64,000 bases of DNA from Candidatus Methanomethylophilaceae archaeon. Lineage in GTDB: Archaea; Thermoplasmatota; Thermoplasmata; Methanomassiliicoccales; Methanomethylophilaceae. The position numbers were made by a program, and so were the translations under genes. Positions 61,281 through 64,000 of this stretch are shown here, in pieces. The stretch lies in assembly GCA_016297775.1 (NCBI GenBank), contig JAEDGA010000004.1:1-64000 (forward strand). The letters run 5' to 3'. The notes under the pieces were generated by a model. That model saw nothing but the letters and a program-made list of their open reading frames with translations. It was not told the DNA's origin and searched no databases. Each line of letters starts with the position of its first letter. Within the stretch, counting starts at the first letter, position 1.

Positions 61281-62985
61281 GGATGTGGACTCATCCGACC
61301 TCTTGGCGCTCTGCAAGCGCAGGGGTTTCATCTGGCCCTCCTTCGAGATATACGGCGGTGTCGCCGGTATGTACGATTACGGACCTCTCGGATGCGCACT
61401 GAAGAACAACATCGTGGAGGTCTGGAGATCCATCTACAAGGGAAGGGAGGGTTTCGTCGAGATCGATTCCGAGACCGTCAACCCCAGAGAGGTGTTCAAG
61501 GCATCCGGACACGTGGACGAGTTCGCCGACAAGATCACATACTGTTCCAAATGTCAGGCCCCCTTCAGGGCGGATCACCTGGTCAAGGAGTTCTACGACA
61601 ACCCCGATATCCTCTCCCCCGCGGAACTGGACAAGGCTTTCGTCGACCATGGCGTGAAGTGTCCCGAGTGCGGAGGGGACCTCGGACCTGTGGACGAGTT
61701 CAATCTGATGTTCAAGACCAACATCGGACCCGGTTCCAACCGTATCGGATACCTCAGGCCGGAGACCGCGCAGGGTATATTCGTCAATTACAACAACCTG
61801 TACAGATACAACAGGGAGAAGCTTCCGCTGGGAGTCATCCAGACAGGAAGGAGCTACAGGAACGAGATCGCACCCAGGCAGGGTATGATCAGGATGAGGG
61901 AGTTCAACCAGATGGAGGTCGAACTCTTCGTGGATCCTGAGGACAAGGGATGGGTCAGATACGACGCCATCAAGGATGAGAGGATCACCCTGGTCCCCAA
62001 CACCACCGAGCAGGCGGTCGAGATGACCATCGATGAGGCCGTATCCAAAGGCATAATCGCCAACAAGGTCCTCGCATATTTCGTCAACACCACCAAGCAG
62101 CTCCTTCTCAGGCTGGGTATCGATCCCGCCAGGCTCAGGTTCAGGCAGCATCTCGAGGACGAGATGGCCCACTATGCCGCAGACTGCTGGGATGCTGAGG
62201 TCCTTCTATCATACGGATGGATGGAGATCACCGGAATCGCGGATCGCGGATGCTGGGACCTGTCCAGGCACGCACAGTTCTCCGGCACCGACATGACCCA
62301 CTTCAAGAAGTTCGACGAGCCCGTCGAGATGGAGGTGGACAAGATCAAGGCCAAGCACAAGTTGCTCGGCCCCAGATTCAAGGCAAAGGCGAAGGATATC
62401 GCGGCGGCCATCGAGGCCAAGGATCCCGAGGAAGCAAGGTCCGGAAGCATCACCGTCATGTGCGACGGGGAGTCCGTCGAACTCACAGATGAGTTCTACG
62501 AGATCGTACGCGTGAAGGAGAAGGTCTCCGGAAAGAGGGTCGTCCCCCACGTCATCGAACCTTCCCACGGTCTCGACAGGATCTTCTATTCCGTTCTGGA
62601 GCAGTCCTATGACTATGATGAGAAGGAGGACTACACCGTGCTTCGTCTGAAGCCCGAGGTGGCACCGATCAAGGTGGGAGTGTTCCCGCTCATGGAGAAG
62701 GACGGACTCGACGGTTTCGCCATGGGTCTGTATGAGACGCTCCAGCGCGGAGGTATCGCATCCGTCTATGACGGCTCCGGTACCATCGGAAAGAGGTACG
62801 CCCGTATGGACGAGGTCGGTACGCCGTACTGCATCACCGTCGACTACGAGACCCTGGAGGGCGATCTGAAAGGGACCGTCACCATCAGGGACCGTGACTC
62901 CAAGGAGCAGAAGCGCATCCCCGCCGATAAGGCAGGAGAGATCGTCCGCGGACTCATGTCCGGGGCCGATTTTAAAAACATTTAA
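61273..62985 (+). CDS. glyS: glycyl-tRNA synthetase
   Basis: A 570-residue class II synthetase of the alpha2 archaeal/eukaryotic type. Motif 1-2 residues FKTNIGPGSNRIGYLRPET are conserved, and a zinc pair CSKC ... CPEC lies near 95-140. C-terminal anticodon domain complete. The start MSKD overlaps the CBS stop by eight bases, so the genes are coupled. Confidence 0.96.
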   Translation: MSKDVDSSDLLALCKRRGFIWPSFEIYGGVAGMYDYGPLGCALKNNIVEVWRSIYKGREGFVEIDSETVNPREVFKASGHVDEFADKITYCSKCQAPFRADHLVKEFYDNPDILSPAELDKAFVDHGVKCPECGGDLGPVDEFNLMFKTNIGPGSNRIGYLRPETAQGIFVNYNNLYRYNREKLPLGVIQTGRSYRNEIAPRQGMIRMREFNQMEVELFVDPEDKGWVRYDAIKDERITLVPNTTEQAVEMTIDEAVSKGIIANKVLAYFVNTTKQLLLRLGIDPARLRFRQHLEDEMAHYAADCWDAEVLLSYGWMEITGIADRGCWDLSRHAQFSGTDMTHFKKFDEPVEMEVDKIKAKHKLLGPRFKAKAKDIAAAIEAKDPEEARSGSITVMCDGESVELTDEFYEIVRVKEKVSGKRVVPHVIEPSHGLDRIFYSVLEQSYDYDEKEDYTVLRLKPEVAPIKVGVFPLMEKDGLDGFAMGLYETLQRGGIASVYDGSGTIGKRYARMDEVGTPYCITVDYETLEGDLKGTVTIRDRDSKEQKRIPADKAGEIVRGLMSGADFKNI

Positions 62986-63003
62986 ATACAAGTTTTAGAC
63001 GAT

Positions 63004-63025
63004 GCGGGCGCCGTACGGCGTCCGC
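63004..63025 (+). terminator. hairpin after GlyRS
   Basis: GCGGGCGCC and GGCGTCCGC with one G-T pair around GTAC, about 20 bases past the stop. Confidence 0.45.
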
Positions 63026-63142
63026 AGAGTCCTATTATTTAAATCGGATTTTCTACGAATACCGTAGTCAGTGCGTCCGGGGGTTAAGAAAAAGGTAGGT
63101 TATATATCCTTTGGAAAGCGATTTTCTTTACGAGGTGTAAAA

Positions 63143-64000
63143 GTGGGAATTGTAGATCTGCAAGATCACAAGAAGCTCGAGATCCTGCGTTCGCAGATCG
63201 AGGGTTTCAAGATCTCCGACGTAATGGACACCGAATACCCGACGATGGCCCCCGAGGACCGCGTCAAAGATGCTCTGGCCCAGATGAAGAAGACAGGCTA
63301 TCAGGACATCCCCGTCATAGAGAACGGTAGCTACATGGGTATGCTGAGCTATGGTACGCTCCTGAGAAAGAAGGGCATCACGGGCGACTCCAAGATAAGG
63401 AACCTGATCACCGGAGCGCCTACCGTCACTGAGGGCGACAACCTCATGGACGCATCCGAGAAAATGGTGTCCAACAACAGCAGGCAGATCGCTGTTGTCA
63501 GCGGTAACACGAAGAAGAAGATCATCGGAGTGATCTCCAGGGGAGCCATCGTGGAGATGGTCTCGTCCCTCAAGACCATCAACGAGATCAAGGTATGGGA
63601 GGTCATGACCAACCCCGTGGAGTGCGTCAAGGACGACGACACCCTGGACAAGGCCATAGAGCTGATGAGGTCGTTGGACATCCGTACCGTGCCCGTGGTG
63701 GCATCCGACGGAAGCGTCAAGGGGGTCATAGGCATGAAGGAGGTCATCGACAACAACTGGACCTCCGGATACCGCAGTCTCGCGGATGTCGGCGACACCA
63801 AGATCTCCGTATCCTCCGTGTGCACCAACCACGCAGAGTCCATCAGCTGGGACTCGGATATCGAAGAGGCGGCCGAGGTCATGTGCAAGAACGGTATCTC
63901 CACCCTGCCGGTCCTGGAATCCGGTTCCGCCGTGGGAGTGATCACGCAGTACGATATCCTGGAGATAGTGGCTGCATGCAGGCAGAGGGATATGCTCTTC
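63143..64000 (+). CDS. CBS-domain protein, cut by window end
   Basis: At least 286 residues, open to the last base. GTG start with Shine-Dalgarno GAGGTG at 63132-63137. Four CBS-like units follow (IPVIENGSYMGMLSYGTLL, AVVSG...IIGVISRGAIV, VPVVASDGSVKGVIGM, LPVLESGSAVGVITQYDIL). It resembles the CBS protein before GlyRS but is not identical. C-terminus unknown. Confidence 0.85.
   Translation, partial: MGIVDLQDHKKLEILRSQIEGFKISDVMDTEYPTMAPEDRVKDALAQMKKTGYQDIPVIENGSYMGMLSYGTLLRKKGITGDSKIRNLITGAPTVTEGDNLMDASEKMVSNNSRQIAVVSGNTKKKIIGVISRGAIVEMVSSLKTINEIKVWEVMTNPVECVKDDDTLDKAIELMRSLDIRTVPVVASDGSVKGVIGMKEVIDNNWTSGYRSLADVGDTKISVSSVCTNHAESISWDSDIEEAAEVMCKNGISTLPVLESGSAVGVITQYDILEIVAACRQRDMLF

Overview
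The window is archaeal chromosome, about 64 kb and moderately GC-rich, packed with about 70 protein genes on both strands and one tRNA. The archaeal signature is clear: archaeal-type S-adenosylmethionine synthetase, Orc1/Cdc6, replication factor C small subunit, FEN1 with a PCNA-binding tail, ribosomal protein L40e, a COG1325-type RNA-binding protein, and TATA boxes about 25-30 bases before start codons (many transcripts look leaderless). Every complete gene I call ends in TGA or, less often, TAA; I found no TAG stop. That fits an archaeon that reads TAG as pyrrolysine, and together with the gene set it suggests a Methanomassiliicoccales (Thermoplasmata) methanogen. This is inference: no mcr, mtt or pyl gene lies here.

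Layout. 0-9.8 kb: Mg2+ P-type ATPase, IleRS, FEN1, ribulose-phosphate epimerase, RNase Z, and an HTH-CBS regulator divergent from SAM synthetase across a 22-bp perfect palindrome. 9.8-20.7 kb: SAM synthetase operon, L40e, a receiver-DUF835 protein and enolase, a CobW-type GTPase with a Cys/His-tailed partner and a nitroreductase, then topoisomerase I. 20.7-31 kb: a lone asparagine-synthetase-like domain, FolC and endonuclease III; two overlapping ATP-grasp ligases; a 670-residue surface protein; a hypA-hypD operon; AlkD-like and DUF1848 proteins. 31-41.7 kb: a transporter-UbiA-UbiE operon, an ion transporter, CysRS with a radical SAM gene, and an information-processing group (tRNA thiolase, Orc1/Cdc6, NIF3-like, RfcS). 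41.7-48.9 kb: a lidless Hsp70-like protein with a SEL1 partner, formate-tetrahydrofolate ligase, a second SEL1 protein and a nitrilase-family enzyme. 48.9-58.9 kb: a membrane protein with a 14-cysteine acidic tail, tRNA-Ile, a CorC/HlyC protein, small zinc-ribbon proteins, an NfeD-SPFH pair, and a ferredoxin-NADP reductase-like flavoprotein beside a 2[4Fe-4S] ferredoxin. 58.9-64 kb: an amidohydrolase, then USP, CBS protein, GlyRS and a CBS protein cut by the window end.

The genes are mostly housekeeping (translation, replication and repair, one-carbon and SAM metabolism, NiFe-hydrogenase maturation, low-potential electron transfer) with several unexplained pairs. I see no insertion sequence, prophage, CRISPR array or clear pseudogene. 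The leads I rate highest are a possible SAM-sensing regulator and operator, the Hsp70-SEL1 pair, the Cys/Asp-tailed membrane protein, and the CobW cluster with its metal-binding tail.
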